A DNA stretch of 18,654 nucleotides from an uncultured Clostridia bacterium (GCA_948663505.1 CAPNAQ010000018.1:1-18654), one strand, 5' to 3'; shown: positions 1-9,178, numbered from the stretch's first letter. The notes: generated from the sequence alone by a model not told the origin. Program-made: numbers and translations.

Positions 1-17
1 AAATTATGGGGTAAAAA

Positions 18-1304
18 ATGAAATTTAAAAAAAGTATAATTAAATTAATTATTATATTAGCTATTTTTATAACACAGACAATAACATGTTATGCAAATAC
101 AGAAATTCCTAATATTTCAGCAGGTAGTGCAATTTTAATTGACAGCAATTCTGAAAAAGTACTATACTCAAAAAATTCGGATCAAAAAATGTATCCTGCA
201 AGTACAACAAAAATTTTAACAGCAATTTTAGCAATAGAACATTGTAATTTAGAAGATACAGTAACAGTGCCAGTAGAAGCAATAATGAATATTCCTTCTG
301 GATATACAGTTGTTTCACTTCAACCTGGCGAAAAGCTTTCTGTTTCTAGTTTATTGCAATTAATGATGGTACATTCTGCTAATGATGCTGCAAATGTGCT
401 AGCATTTCATATATCAGGTTCAATTGAAAGCTTCGCAACACTTATGAATACTAAAATTGCAGAACTAGGTCTCAAAAATACACATTTTACAAATCCAAGT
501 GGACAACATGATAATAATCATTATACAACTGCTTATGATTTAGCAATTTTAATGAAATATTGTATGAAAAATACTACTTTTAGAAATTATGCTGGATTAA
601 AATCTTGTATAATACCTGCAACAAATAAATATGAACAAAGAGTTTTCTCAACTACTAATGAACTTTTAATTTATGATAATAGGGAAATTGAAAGTAACTA
701 TTATTATAAATATGCAATTGCTGGAAAAACTGGTTTTACTTCAGAAGCAAAAAATTGTCTTGTTGCTGTTTCAAATAAAGATAATTTTGAATTAATTTCT
801 GTAATATTAGCTGTTGGAGTTCTTCCTAATAATATTAGTGGAAGATTTACAGAAACAAAGCTATTATTTGATTATGGATACAATAATTATACAATTAGAA
901 AAATTCGAGACCAAAATGCCATTGCTACAAATGTTGATATATCAAATGCTACAAAAGAAACAAAAAGCTTAGATCTATTACTTACTGATGATATTATAGC
1001 TATAATTAATCAATCCGATTTAGAAACTGAATTTACACCTGAAATAAAAATAGATGAAAACTTATTTGCTCCTATTGCTCAAAATCAAATTGTTGGTACT
1101 ATTTCTTATGAAATAGAAGGTATAATATATACCTCTAAGTTATTTGCTTCTCATTCTGTTGTAAAATCTGATCTTATTACATTGATAATTCAAATTATTA
1201 CGATTATATTAATACTATTTTTATTATATAAACTATTATTTGATACAAATAATAAGAATAAAAATTATTTGAATAAAAGACGAAGAAGAAAAAGAACTAA
1301 TTAA
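18..1304 (+). CDS. D-alanyl-D-alanine carboxypeptidase (penicillin-binding protein 5 type, peptidase S11)
   Basis: This serine D,D-carboxypeptidase trims the terminal D-Ala from peptidoglycan stem peptides outside the membrane. The 428-residue protein shows a signal peptide (about residues 1-26), the catalytic SxxK motif (S62-T-T-K65), the SxN motif (S121-A-N123) and the KTG motif (K238-T-G240), in the order and spacing of the S11 family. A C-terminal hydrophobic segment (about 383-406) followed by a strongly basic tail would hold it in the membrane, where PBP5 relatives often use an amphipathic helix. The ATG at 18 follows a modest GGGG ribosome site. The gene converges on the LCP gene, so the two neighbours both act on the cell wall. 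It has no in-frame CGG codon; the only CGG, near 178, straddles two codons (TCG GAT). DacA or DacF cannot be told apart from sequence alone. Confidence 0.93.
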   Translation: MKFKKSIIKLIIILAIFITQTITCYANTEIPNISAGSAILIDSNSEKVLYSKNSDQKMYPASTTKILTAILAIEHCNLEDTVTVPVEAIMNIPSGYTVVSLQPGEKLSVSSLLQLMMVHSANDAANVLAFHISGSIESFATLMNTKIAELGLKNTHFTNPSGQHDNNHYTTAYDLAILMKYCMKNTTFRNYAGLKSCIIPATNKYEQRVFSTTNELLIYDNREIESNYYYKYAIAGKTGFTSEAKNCLVAVSNKDNFELISVILAVGVLPNNISGRFTETKLLFDYGYNNYTIRKIRDQNAIATNVDISNATKETKSLDLLLTDDIIAIINQSDLETEFTPEIKIDENLFAPIAQNQIVGTISYEIEGIIYTSKLFASHSVVKSDLITLIIQIITIILILFLLYKLLFDTNNKNKNYLNKRRRRKRTN

Positions 1305-1342
1305 ATTACTTTTTTCAATGTTTTAATAATATTTAGAAAATT

Positions 1343-1404
1343 GGAGGTTAGAAGTTGGGATTATTAAAACTTTTAACCTCCAACCTCTAACTTGTAACTT
1401 CTAA
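1343..1404. terminator. Convergent intergenic hairpin with two alternative right arms
   Basis: The left arm GGAGGTTAGAAGTT (1343-1356) pairs over 14 bp, including a G-T, with AACTTTTAACCTCC (1368-1381) around an 11-nt loop. Part of the same left arm (TTAGAAGTT, 1348-1356) also pairs perfectly with AACTTCTAA (1396-1404). The element lies between the converging carboxypeptidase and LCP genes, so it probably ends transcription from one or both sides. There is no clean T-run, so it may instead be a dispersed repeat. Confidence 0.5.
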
Positions 1405-1410
1405 AATAAA

Positions 1411-2841
1411 TTATTTATCAAAATCTTTTCCAATGATTATTGTTATATCAACCAAACTAGTACTAGACTTATTATTAGATATACTTCCTGTACCTAACTT
1501 TTGTTTTATCTGGTTTAAAGATTCATCTGAAACATCTTTTTTATTAGTTATAATTGTTTTTGATATAGTAGATGTATTTCCAGTTTTTGTAACACTATAT
1601 CCTGAATCTTCTAACAGTTTTTTAGCCTTATCTAAACTTTTAGAATTACCACTACCATTTAAAATCTCCACTTTTATAGATTTATTTGTATTTGCACTTT
1701 GTGTATTTGACGAATTACTTGATGAATTATTAGATGTGCTTGTATTTTGTGTATTTGTGCTTGATGAATTATTTGTTATGTTTGTATTTTGAGAATTTGA
1801 AGAATTTGTTATTGTATTTTGATTTGTATTGTCTTCTTCCAAATCACTAAAAAACATTTCCTTTATTAATTTATTAGCTTCTTGTTTATTTACTATCACA
1901 ACACTTACATTATTTGTTTCTTTTAAACTTGGTGTAGTTACTGGTAACACCTCATTTTGTAAGTTTTCAATCTTAAATTCAACAGCATATGGTAAATAAT
2001 CCTTTAAATATGCAACATCAAGATTTGTTTCAAGATTTTGATGTACAATATCAATTATTTCTCCTAATTTAAATATGTTACTTGCCTTTAAAGTCTGTTT
2101 TAATGTTGCAGTAATAAACTCTCTTTGTGTTCTCATTCTTCCAAAATCATTATCACCATATTCTACTGGATAACTTGAACCATCATTATTATGTCTAAAA
2201 CGTAACAACTGTTCGGCTTTTTCACCATTTATTGTTTGAACTCCTTGTTTTAAATTTATGACTAAATTTTGTGTTTTATCTGTATAATACATATTTATAG
2301 GAACATTAAATTCTACTCCACCAATAGCATCAACTAATTTTATTAGTGCCTCTGTTTTTACAATTACATAATATTTTATATCTAGTCCTGTTATTTCATT
2401 TACTGCTTTAAGTGTTTTATCTGGAGTTCTATTTATATTGTATAATGCATTCAATTTTTGAGATGCTGTGGCTTTACTTTTATCTTTTCCAGTAAATGTA
2501 TCTCTTGGTATGGAAAGCAGCCTTGCCTTTTGAGTATTAGGATTATATGAAGCAACCATTACAGTATCTGTCAATTCTGAATCTAAATCTGTACTAACTC
2601 CTAGCAATAATACCTTTAACTCTGGCAAATTTTTCTTTGTATTTTCATCATGTCCAACTGCTGTTGCTAAAAATCCACTTAAACCTCCTCCATTCTTATA
2701 TGTTTTATATGTAAACCATGATACTACAATTATCAAAATTAGTAATATAAACAGTAAAAATTTTCTTGCCTTTCTTTTCTTTTTATTTCTTTTTCTATTT
2801 CTACGTATATTATTATCTTTATCTTTAAGTTTCTTTCCCAA
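1411..2841 (-). CDS. LytR-CpsA-Psr (LCP) family cell-wall glycopolymer ligase with C-terminal LytR_C domain
   Basis: LCP proteins transfer teichoic acid or capsule polymers from lipid carriers to peptidoglycan on the outer face of the membrane. The sequence shows a very basic cytoplasmic N-terminus, one membrane segment (about residues 28-45), and then the LCP core. Core motifs seen are LLLGVSTDL, TDTVMVASYNP, LLSIPRDT, the IGGVEFNVP region, and LLRFRH followed by the D-FGRMRTQREF block, which holds the pyrophosphate-binding arginines. A long Ser/Asn/Thr linker follows, then a C-terminal domain starting VEILNGSG, typical of LytR_C. I chose the TTG start at 2841. AGGAG lies 8 nt upstream of it and overlaps the in-frame GTG at 2850, so that GTG cannot be the start. 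The product is 476 residues. No CGG codon is present. Confidence 0.92.
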   Translation of the reverse strand: MGKKLKDKDNNIRRNRKRNKKKRKARKFLLFILLILIIVVSWFTYKTYKNGGGLSGFLATAVGHDENTKKNLPELKVLLLGVSTDLDSELTDTVMVASYNPNTQKARLLSIPRDTFTGKDKSKATASQKLNALYNINRTPDKTLKAVNEITGLDIKYYVIVKTEALIKLVDAIGGVEFNVPINMYYTDKTQNLVINLKQGVQTINGEKAEQLLRFRHNNDGSSYPVEYGDNDFGRMRTQREFITATLKQTLKASNIFKLGEIIDIVHQNLETNLDVAYLKDYLPYAVEFKIENLQNEVLPVTTPSLKETNNVSVVIVNKQEANKLIKEMFFSDLEEDNTNQNTITNSSNSQNTNITNNSSSTNTQNTSTSNNSSSNSSNTQSANTNKSIKVEILNGSGNSKSLDKAKKLLEDSGYSVTKTGNTSTISKTIITNKKDVSDESLNQIKQKLGTGSISNNKSSTSLVDITIIIGKDFDK

Positions 2842-2866
2842 AATAATCACTCCTATATTTTTTTAC

Positions 2867-2895
2867 AGTATAACAAATAATAAAAAAAAACGCAA
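2867..2895 (-). promoter_or_regulatory. Possible promoter of the LCP gene
   Basis: TTGCGT (2895-2890) and TATACT (2872-2867) are separated by exactly 17 nt upstream of the LCP start. The -35 box overlaps the right part of the upstream terminator stem, so this is tentative. Confidence 0.4.
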
Positions 2896-2912
2896 GAAAT
2901 TTGCGTTTTTTT
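2882..2912 (-). terminator. Intrinsic terminator after the CvpA gene
   Basis: AACGCAA (2889-2895) and TTGCGTT form a 7-bp stem with a 5-nt loop, flanked by A-runs and T-runs on both sides. On the minus strand the stem ends in a long T-run directly after the CvpA stop codon. Confidence 0.75.
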
Positions 2913-3535
2913 CACCAACTTTTCACAATTATATTACATATTGCCTTTGTTAAATAAGTTTCATCAACTCTATCATTCAGGCTAATTTCAGGATTTATAT
3001 TTATAAAAATTCCAATAATAGTAATAAATATTGTAATTATTAGAAGTCCTCTTATTAATCCATATGCAAGTCCACCAACTTCATTAAATTGTTTTAAAAT
3101 TGGAAGCTCTGCAACTGTATCTAATAATTTTATTACTATTGTCAAAATTATTTTTATTAATATAAATATTATTATTATTGACCCAGCATAAATTACATTT
3201 TTAGATATCGAATTTGCTTGTTCCTTAGAAATTTCACCTTTTATCTGATTTGCTACACTTTCTGTTGTATCTTGAATATATTTATTATCTGATGTTGGTG
3301 TATTTTTATCTACTATTTCATTTGTCTTTTCAATAATTATATTTTCTATCCTCTCATCTATATTAGAATTACTTATTACTACATTTGCAATTGGTTTATA
3401 TACTATTAATGTTAAAATTATTGCTATTATTCCTGCAAATAATCTGGCTCCTAATTCTACTAATCCCTTTTTATATCCTAAAAACGCTGATAGTGCAACT
3501 ATTGCTACTAATATTATATCAATTATAATACCCAT
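2912..3535 (-). CDS. CvpA family membrane protein
   Basis: This 207-residue protein has four hydrophobic segments (roughly residues 3-20, 28-48, 112-136 and 153-178). Its N-terminus (IIIDIILVAIVALSAFLGYK-KG) is the typical start of the CvpA/colicin V production family. A hydrophilic, probably extracellular loop lies between segments 2 and 3. In Gram-positive bacteria these proteins are linked loosely to cell-envelope functions; the biochemical role is not established. ATG at 3535 follows a GAGAGG ribosome site. It is 76 nt downstream of the DUF5711-like gene and is probably co-transcribed with it, with a terminator right after the stop. Confidence 0.85.
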   Translation of the reverse strand: MGIIIDIILVAIVALSAFLGYKKGLVELGARLFAGIIAIILTLIVYKPIANVVISNSNIDERIENIIIEKTNEIVDKNTPTSDNKYIQDTTESVANQIKGEISKEQANSISKNVIYAGSIIIIFILIKIILTIVIKLLDTVAELPILKQFNEVGGLAYGLIRGLLIITIFITIIGIFININPEISLNDRVDETYLTKAICNIIVKSW

Positions 3536-3611
3536 TTTAATCCTCTCTTTCTTAAAACAAAATCAGACATTAATAACATTGTTTCTGTTTTAATCATTGT
3601 AAAGTCTGCAT

Positions 3612-4793
3612 TTATAAATTTATAATTTCTACTTTATCTCTGTAAACAATTCCAGCGATAGAATTTGATAACACAACATCATTTATCTCTTGTTCTGCAA
3701 TATATTTCTTTATAAGCCAACCACCTGTATTCAAAAATTCAACCTTTGTTCCCAAATTTAAAGCAATAACATCATTTTTTGTATATATTTCTTTCGTTAC
3801 TGATTCAGTTGTATATACAACATTACTTCTATTATCAGAATTAGTAATAGTTACTAATGAATCTGCAGTAAATAAGCCTGATGATTTTTCTTCCACAACC
3901 ATTGATGAATTTGATAATTTAATTGATGCAAAAGAAATTTTTTTATCTTTATAATCAACTATTTTATCAACAGATTCATCTGAATTAATTATAGTAATCT
4001 TATCTGTATATGAACATAACAATTTGCCTTTATCTTGATATTCTATATTTATTATTAAATCATTATTCTCACCCTTATAGATTTTTTTTGTTGAATTCTT
4101 TGGATTTTTACGTGCTTCTTCTATTGTCGTTATTTTTATATTTGACTGAATCATTGTTCCTGATGTATCTAATTCTGCGATAGCCAAATATTTATTATCA
4201 TTTGAAATTGCTACATCAACCACTCTTGTTGTTGAAAAAAATGAATTAAATAATTCATTACCCTCATTATCAAACATTGCTATAACTGTTTTATAGCTTG
4301 TATCTACTAATGTAACAGCAACATATCCATTTTGATTTAGATTTACCTGTGCTATATTTCCATCAACAGTCTTTTCCCAAGCAATAGTTTTTCCTGTAAT
4401 CAAATACAGCTTTTGACCTTTTTCTTCTGCTATTACCATATTTCTACCATTTGAATTAAATATTGGCTTTGTAATTTCAACTTGTAATTCGCTATCTTTT
4501 CTACCACTTCCATCATATATCTCTAATTTATTATTACTCAATACACTTATATACCTATTGTATGCATATATTTTTGAACTTTTGCCTTCATCTATTTCTA
4601 TAGTTGGTAAATTATTTTGACTAATTTCTTTCCTTAATATATTTTTATCTATCCACATTCTAGCATCTTTATTATAAATATAAATTGCACTTACTGCTAT
4701 AATCGATATCATTAATATAGAGATGATTATGATTATTACAACTTTTTTCTTATCTATTTTCCCTCTATTTGGTTCTTTCCAAAAATCAATCAT
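3612..4793 (-). CDS. DUF5711-like membrane-anchored beta-propeller-like protein
   Basis: The protein has a short cytoplasmic N-terminus, one transmembrane helix (about residues 17-41), and a long extracytoplasmic part made of repeated beta-strand units (YISVLSNNKLEIYD, KYLAIAELD, KLLCSYTDKITIIN, IAGIVYRDKVEIIN), as in a propeller. I recognise it as resembling the clostridial DUF5711 group, which often lies beside CvpA genes. The function is unknown. The start is set at ATG 4793 because GAAGGG lies about 8 nt upstream. The in-frame TTG at 4811 would place that ribosome site inside the gene. It begins 14 nt after the YkvI stop, so the two are probably translated from one mRNA. Confidence 0.75.
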   Translation of the reverse strand: MIDFWKEPNRGKIDKKKVVIIIIISILMISIIAVSAIYIYNKDARMWIDKNILRKEISQNNLPTIEIDEGKSSKIYAYNRYISVLSNNKLEIYDGSGRKDSELQVEITKPIFNSNGRNMVIAEEKGQKLYLITGKTIAWEKTVDGNIAQVNLNQNGYVAVTLVDTSYKTVIAMFDNEGNELFNSFFSTTRVVDVAISNDNKYLAIAELDTSGTMIQSNIKITTIEEARKNPKNSTKKIYKGENNDLIINIEYQDKGKLLCSYTDKITIINSDESVDKIVDYKDKKISFASIKLSNSSMVVEEKSSGLFTADSLVTITNSDNRSNVVYTTESVTKEIYTKNDVIALNLGTKVEFLNTGGWLIKKYIAEQEINDVVLSNSIAGIVYRDKVEIINL

Positions 4794-4807
4794 TACTATA
4801 TCCCTTC

Positions 4808-5853
4808 TCAAATTTTTTCTCTCACTATTGTTATATCAGTTTTTATATTTTTTTGCAATAATATTTTCCAAATTTGCAAAACACCCAAACCACCTAACAC
4901 TGGATAAAACAAATTAACCAAATTAGAAAAACCAATATTAGAAAAAAGCACAGAAGAACAACAAATAACAAAAGCAATTAAATCATAAGATCTACCGCCT
5001 TTAGAAACATCCTTAAGAAAACTTATTCCCAAAGAAATAGCCGTAGTAAAAATAGAAAAAATAATAATCAAACCATATACAAGTTTCAAATTAGAAGAAA
5101 TCTTATTAACAACATATACAGCTGGCATTTGCAAATTATTTATATCAACATCAATCCTAATCAAAAACAAATAAATAATACTTGATAATAAAATAACAAT
5201 TATGGTAACAATTATAGAAATATACTTTATATTTTGTTTTTTATTAACAAAATCTTTAATAGAAATTAATACAGGTACTAGCAAAATACTATTATAACTT
5301 GCATATAAAATAGCAGATAATAACCAATTATTATTTTTAGGCAATACATAATTATTAATATTATTAAAATCTATATAATTTAAATTTTTGTATCCAATAA
5401 ATACAATAATTATTACTATTAGAGGAATTAATATTTGATTTATTATTACAAAACCTTTTATATTTGATTTAAAAACAATATAACAAATAATTGCTAATAT
5501 GCCACTTCCTACCATACTATTTACATTATACTCTTGTTCAATATATGCTCCAAATCCAGCTATCATAATATAAAAAGAAGCTAATATAAATTTACTACTA
5601 CATTTAAAATATATCTACCTTTTTCATTTTTAATTAAAATTTCTAATAATTGTTTATAATCTTTACAATTATTAGATTTTACCAATTTTAGTGTCTTATA
5701 TATTATTAATCCTATTATACTACTTGAAATAATTATTCCCAATATACCTTTAATTCCATATGAAAAGAAAAATATGTATATTTCTTGACCTGATGCAAAT
5801 CCTGCACCAATTAATGTTCCAATGATTACAAATACTATCTTCAAAATACTCAT
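4808..5853 (-). CDS. YkvI-like membrane transporter-fold protein, reading frame interrupted (-1)
   Basis: The first part (5853-5581) starts MSILKIVFVIIGTLIGAGFA and contains the SGQEIYIFF stretch typical of YkvI-type (COG3949) proteins of the APC-like transporter fold. The second part (open from about 5600 to 4808) continues with ASFYIMIAGFGAYIEQE and many more membrane helices. The frames differ by -1. The zero frame reads N-L-Y-stop at 5581, whereas the other frame reads straight on into the conserved IMIAGFGA helix. Restoring one base gives a 348-residue protein, about the family's usual size. The change of frame coincides with A AAT TTA (5593-5587), a canonical X XXY YYZ slippery heptamer. 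It may be programmed -1 frameshifting, a real one-base deletion (pseudogene), or a sequencing error. It is not related to CGG. ATG 5853 follows AAGGGG. Substrate unknown. Confidence 0.75.
5587..5593 (-). other. Candidate -1 slippery heptamer A AAT TTA in the YkvI-like gene
   Basis: In the zero frame the codons are GTA AAT TTA TAT TAG. Slippage by one base on A AAT TTA leads into ATA TTA GCT, which is exactly the frame carrying the rest of the protein. The zero-frame stop lies two codons downstream. I see no strong stem-loop after it. In DNA this AT-rich, the heptamer can occur by chance. Confidence 0.4.
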
Positions 5854-5901
5854 TAAAAAAAGCCCCTTATTAATATATGAGACTTTTTCTATATTATGTC
5901 A

Positions 5902-5936
5902 ATGTCCATTGGGGACGTTTCCTTTTGGACATTAAT
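5902..5936. repeat. Intergenic hairpin between GldG-like and YkvI-like genes
   Basis: AATGTCCA and TGGACATT form an 8-bp inverted repeat around a G/C-richer centre (GGGGACGTTTCC) that can also partly pair. It is noticeably more GC-rich than its surroundings. It lies just downstream of the GldG-like stop codon on the minus strand and may terminate that operon or be a dispersed repeat. Confidence 0.4.
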
Positions 5937-5937
5937 A

Positions 5938-7461
5938 TTATTTATTCTTTCTTCTTCTAACTCTCCACACTATTATTCCAACAATAATTATAACTACTGG
6001 AACAAAAACTATTATTCCCAAAATAATTTTATTTTCTTGTTCAGTTGCTGTATATGTAATGCTTCCTGTACTTTTTCTAACTGTTATATCTTCTTCCCTA
6101 TCTGCTAAATATGCAATTGAATTTAAAATCAAGTCTTTATTTTGTTTATATACTACCATAGGGGCTTGAGTTGATTGTGTCAATTGATAATCTGATGCAA
6201 AATAATTTTCTCCATATATTATTAATTTAGATACTACTGCAATTTCTCCAGTTTCTTCATTTTTTTCTGTTATTGTTTTATTAAATTGAGCACCTACTAA
6301 AAATGATGTTTTTTCTTCTCCTTCTTGTGCTTCATTTGAATTGTTGTTTAAATTACTTCTAAAATATGCACCTTCACTTGTTTTTATTAAATCTGTTTTT
6401 TCAACCTTCAAATTTGTTAATTGTTCATCATCTACAGTATTAATTTTTGTAGCATTAATAAATATTACTCCTTCTGAATTATATAATTTATTAGTTACAT
6501 CACTATGTTGTATTTCAGGCATTATTAAATCAGGTGAATTTGCTACCATTTTGCTAGATGTTGTTTCTCTTATTAGACCAACACTAAATGGATTTATACC
6601 ATACATTTGTAATATCTTATTTACATTTTGATAATTTACTTGATTTACTACTGCTGAATTTAGCCACAATATATTTCCACCTTTATTAATGTATTCTGTT
6701 ATGCAATTTGCCGCAATTTCATCAAAATCTCTATTTGGTGTTGTTATAACAAGTACATTACAGTCCTCTGGAACATTTCCTGTTGATAGTATATCTAATA
6801 TATCCACTTCATTTATTTCATTTTGTAAGTACATATTTAAATATTGCATTCCTGCTGTTAATGAAAAGTTACTATATCCTGATAAAAAATATACTTTTGG
6901 TATTGAATCTGTTGTTACTGATTTTATTGCTGCTGTTAGCTTCTCTTCAGCTACACTTATTGTTTCATATGTTTCATAATCATATGTATATAAATCACTT
7001 GAAGCTAATACTTTATATCTTTCTCCATTTTCAATTATTATGCCTTGTGCATTATTTTCTATTCCATATTTTTCAGCTAAATCCGGTCTATTTGTTACTG
7101 TTACTGCTTCAACTTTTATATTTTCATTTGTTTTTGTATATTGTCTTGCTAAGTCTAATGTTGAATCTTCTTCACCATATCCAATAAAATATATATTTAT
7201 TTTATTATCACCAATATTTTTTATAGACTCTTTACTTTCTTCTGTTAATGTAAATATTTTATCTTGTGTTAAATCAATTGGTGAAAAATCTAAAACTTGC
7301 ATTACTATTGTAATTGCTATAAATACTGATATTATCGCAGCAATTAATGTAAAAGTTTTGCTATTATCTATTAACCATTTCTTTTTTATCATTTCTAAAA
7401 CTTTACTTGATTTTTCTATATTAGCATTCTCTCCTTTTTTATTTTTTTCTTTATTATTCAC
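5938..7461 (-). CDS. GldG-like ABC-exporter accessory protein
   Basis: This 507-residue protein has one membrane helix near the N-terminus (about 37-58) and one near the C-terminus (about 480-500), with a large extracytoplasmic domain between. The sequence DLTQDKIFTLTEESKE just after the first helix, and the later PDLAEKYGI, KVYFLSGYSNF, NVLVITTPNRDF and GGNILWLN stretches, match the GldG/auxiliary-transport pattern. It follows an ABC-2 permease and an ATPase, as GldA-GldF-GldG sets do. The set probably exports or extracts an unknown envelope substrate. Translation starts at GTG 7461, with GGAGG 7 nt upstream. CGG trinucleotides occur only across codons (CCG GAT, GCG GCA), and the frame is intact there. 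Confidence 0.82.
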   Translation of the reverse strand: MNNKEKNKKGENANIEKSSKVLEMIKKKWLIDNSKTFTLIAAIISVFIAITIVMQVLDFSPIDLTQDKIFTLTEESKESIKNIGDNKINIYFIGYGEEDSTLDLARQYTKTNENIKVEAVTVTNRPDLAEKYGIENNAQGIIIENGERYKVLASSDLYTYDYETYETISVAEEKLTAAIKSVTTDSIPKVYFLSGYSNFSLTAGMQYLNMYLQNEINEVDILDILSTGNVPEDCNVLVITTPNRDFDEIAANCITEYINKGGNILWLNSAVVNQVNYQNVNKILQMYGINPFSVGLIRETTSSKMVANSPDLIMPEIQHSDVTNKLYNSEGVIFINATKINTVDDEQLTNLKVEKTDLIKTSEGAYFRSNLNNNSNEAQEGEEKTSFLVGAQFNKTITEKNEETGEIAVVSKLIIYGENYFASDYQLTQSTQAPMVVYKQNKDLILNSIAYLADREEDITVRKSTGSITYTATEQENKIILGIIVFVPVVIIIVGIIVWRVRRRKNK

Positions 7462-7489
7462 TTCTTATCCTCCTTTTTTAATTTTGTCA

Positions 7490-8176
7490 TTATTTTACAC
7501 TTTTTCTTCTCTGCATTACTGTTATTGTCAATAATAAGCACATTATTGTAAATGAAACAAATGTAATAGTATCTCCTATATCTATTTGTCCTTGTGTATA
7601 TTTATAAAACATATTTATAAAAGAATAACTTTCTAATGTAGTATTAAATTCTGGTAATACCCATGTTATTATGAAAAATCCTATTGATATTATTCCTGAT
7701 ATTATTTGATTTTCTGTTATACTTGATGTTAGCATTCCAAATGATATATATGATAATACGAATAGTAAAAATCCTAGTAATGTTGCTAATGTTGTTGTCA
7801 ATTTTGGTACTCCATAATGACATAATATTCCAAAATACATAAATGTACATAATTCTGTAATAATAACTATTGCTAATGCTGCTATAAATTTTCCAAGAAC
7901 TATCTTTGTTATACTTGTTGGAGATGTTAATAGCAATTGTTCTGTTCCTGTTTTTCTTTCTTCTGAAAATGATCTCATTGTTAGTAATGGTATTATAAAT
8001 GCTAAAACTAATATTGTTGGCAATGAATAATATATATACTCAAAATTTACATTTCCATATCCAACTACACTAAAATAAAATGATATGCTAAATGCAATTA
8101 AAAAAACACCTATAAATATGTACCCTATTGGTGTATAAAAGTATGATTTAAACTCCTTCTTAATGATAGCCCACAT
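7490..8176 (-). CDS. ABC-2 type permease (GldF-like)
   Basis: The 228-residue membrane protein has six hydrophobic segments. Its start (MWAIIKKEFKSYFYTPIGYI) and the cytoplasmic motif TMRSFSEERKTGTEQLLLTSP are diagnostic of GldF-type ABC-2 permeases. The ATG overlaps the ATPase stop by one base (TAATG), and GGAGGAG lies inside the end of the ATPase gene, so translation is probably coupled. It would form the membrane channel driven by the upstream ATPase. The GldG-like gene starts 28 nt after its stop. Confidence 0.88.
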   Translation of the reverse strand: MWAIIKKEFKSYFYTPIGYIFIGVFLIAFSISFYFSVVGYGNVNFEYIYYSLPTILVLAFIIPLLTMRSFSEERKTGTEQLLLTSPTSITKIVLGKFIAALAIVIITELCTFMYFGILCHYGVPKLTTTLATLLGFLLFVLSYISFGMLTSSITENQIISGIISIGFFIITWVLPEFNTTLESYSFINMFYKYTQGQIDIGDTITFVSFTIMCLLLTITVMQRRKSVK

Positions 8177-9118
8177 TATTCTTCTCCTCCTTCTATTAAT
8201 TTCATAAATGCGTCTTCTAATGTCGTATCTGCTTTTTTCATTTCAAAAATGGTTATATTTTCTTTTGCAAATTCTGTAAATATTATTTTTCTTAGGTCAA
8301 TATCTCCTTCTGCTTCTAATATATAATCTTTTGTTCCATCTTCATTTTCTTTAATTAATTTAATTTCTTTTATCTGTTTAATTTTTGATTTCATTTTGTC
8401 CATTTTATTTTGTGTATCTTCTACTGTTATAAATATGCTATTATTATTTGATACTTTATTTTCCAAATTTTGTGGTGTATCTATTGCTACTATTTGTCCT
8501 TTATTTATTATTATTACTTTATTACATATTTGACTTACTTCTGATAATATATGTGAACTTAATATTATTGTATGTGTTTTTCCTAATTCCTTTATTAATG
8601 ATCTAATTTCTGTTATTTGTTTTGGATCTAATCCTACTGTTGGCTCATCTAATATAAGTATTTTTGGTTCTCCTACTAACGCTCCTGCCATACTTACTCT
8701 TTGCTTATATCCTCTTGATATATTTCTTGTTAATTTATTTTGTACGTCTTTTAATCCTGTTTGTTCTATTATCTTTTCAACTTTCTCTTTTCTTTCTTTT
8801 TTATTTACTTTTTTTAGTTCTGCCATGTATGTTATGAATTCTTTTACTGTTAAGTCAGAATATAATGGTACACCTTCTGGCATATATCCTATTTGTGACT
8901 TCGCTTTTATTGGTTTTTTTGATATATCATATCCTTCTATTATTATTTGACCTTCTGTTGGTTCTATATATCCTGTTATCATGTTCATTGTCGTACTTTT
9001 TCCTGCACCATTTGGTCCGTAATAGTCCTATTATTTCACCTTTATCTATTTTAAAGCTTATATTGTTTACTGCTGTAAGCCTTCCATATTTTTTTGTGAG
9101 ATTTTTTACTTCTATCAC
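8176..9118 (-). CDS. ABC transporter ATPase (GldA-like), read through a +1 shift at an in-frame CGG
   Basis: The zero frame from GTG 9118 (GGAGG 7 nt upstream) encodes the N-terminus MIEVKNLTKKYGRLTAVNN and reaches GEIIGLL, then CGG as codon 34. One base further on, the frame reads GPNGAGKSTTMNM, the Walker A motif (composite residues 34-46), and stays open to 8176. The rest has the signature NISRGYKQR (about 133-141), Walker B ILILDEPT with D157-E158, and the switch histidine in LSSHILSE (H189). With the shift the product is 313 residues, the normal size for this family. Without it only a 63-residue fragment without an ATP site is made. The ATPase should power the adjacent permease. A start at the internal ATG 8988 would lose the P-loop. 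The alternative is a one-base insertion inactivating the gene or a sequencing artefact. Confidence 0.85.
9016..9019 (-). other. CGG-dependent +1 recoding site 1 (CGGA, Walker A of GldA-like ATPase)
   Basis: Coding strand: TTA CGGA CCA AAT GGT. Reading CGGA as one residue, or skipping C and reading GGA, gives L-G-P-N-G, the invariant start of Walker A. The residue expected from the family is Gly. Confidence 0.75.
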
Positions 9119-9149
9119 GAAAATTCCTCCTTATATTTTATTTTTGTCT

Positions 9150-9178
9150 ATAATATCATTTTCCTTTTTTGTTGTAAA
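9150..9178 (-). promoter_or_regulatory. Promoter of the Gld-type ABC operon
   Basis: TTTACA (9178-9173) and TATTAT (9155-9150) are separated by 17 nt, about 32 nt upstream of the GTG start. The pattern fits a housekeeping sigma-A promoter. Confidence 0.6.

Noticed and set aside
6783..7187. Leu-rich open frame on the plus strand
   Set aside because: It is the low-complexity shadow of the GldG-like gene and has no ribosome site or recognisable domain.
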